DNA of 64,000 bases from Chrysemys picta bellii (taxonomy: Eukaryota; Chordata; Testudines; Emydidae): NCBI RefSeq assembly GCF_011386835.1, contig NC_088809.1, positions 24,993,067-25,057,066 of the forward strand. Reading direction: 5' to 3'. Under the pieces are notes generated by a model. That model was not told the origin of the DNA, did no database searches, and saw only the letters and a program-made list of their open reading frames with translations. Below are positions 63,894 to 64,000 of the stretch, piece by piece. Within the stretch, counting starts at the first letter, position 1. Every line of letters starts with the position of its first letter. A program made the position numbers and the translations under genes.

Positions 63894-64000
63894 CCTTCAG
63901 CAACCAAGACTTCCCTCACGGATCACAGGGGGAACTCAATCCTGCCAACTATGCCAATCATAAATGAATCTACTCATCGTTAGGTGCCCCCCGGCGGCCA

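Overview
This is vertebrate nuclear DNA, most likely from a cryptodiran turtle. The basis is repeat content: three tRNA-headed SINE copies of the turtle Cry (tortoise Pol III) type with clear A and B boxes, CR1 LINE fragments, MIR/CORE-SINE-like pieces, many hAT-like MITEs and a gammaretrovirus-type endogenous provirus. Genes are split into short exons with GT-AG introns. There are no operons, rRNA or CRISPR arrays. Species is not determined.

Layout. (1) 1-16.8 kb and (2) 49.25-64.0 kb are two direct copies, about 49-50 kb apart, of a degenerate Maestro HEAT-like repeat (MROH-type) gene complex. Each holds recurring promoter/first-exon-like modules, a run of coding exons on the + strand ending in a terminal exon, and further MROH exons on the - strand. 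Each copy is internally inverted: the left arm (about 1-3 kb and 7.3-8.6 kb) matches the reverse complement of the right arm (about 10-12.1 kb and 16.15-16.8 kb). Exon phases join cleanly for five consecutive exons in copy 2, but both copies lack exons, and copy 1 has a mutated splice donor and an out-of-frame exon order. I treat them as pseudogenes or incomplete paralogs.

(3) 16.8-49.25 kb is a domain of secreted fibrinogen-like genes, all on the - strand. One looks complete: four exons at 47,275-43,631 encode about 279 residues, with a signal peptide followed by a fibrinogen C-terminal (FReD) domain, closest in my recognition to FGL1-like proteins. Three other remnants are an orphan promoter plus exon 1 near 19.0 kb, an exon-2 copy split by a provirus (24.75-32.8 kb), and an exon-3 plus truncated exon-4 copy (33.9-34.5 kb). 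About 2.5 kb upstream of the complete gene (46.77-49.24 kb) is duplicated at 18.52-20.98 kb.

(4) The provirus at 24,792-32,701 (- strand) has two LTRs, a 4-bp target duplication, a tRNA-Lys1,2-type primer site, a gag stop followed in frame by pro-pol, and env. It is defective: frameshifts in gag and pol, altered catalytic residues in reverse transcriptase and integrase, and a SINE inside env.

The rest is mobile DNA and low-complexity sequence. Several elements carry exact target duplications (8 bp for hAT-like MITEs, 12 bp for two foldback retroposons, 6 bp for a solo LTR), so their boundaries are firm. The most useful observations are the exon-interrupting provirus, the reconstructed fibrinogen-like gene, the nested inverted/direct duplication of the MROH complex, and an empty site that orders one MITE insertion relative to the inversion.
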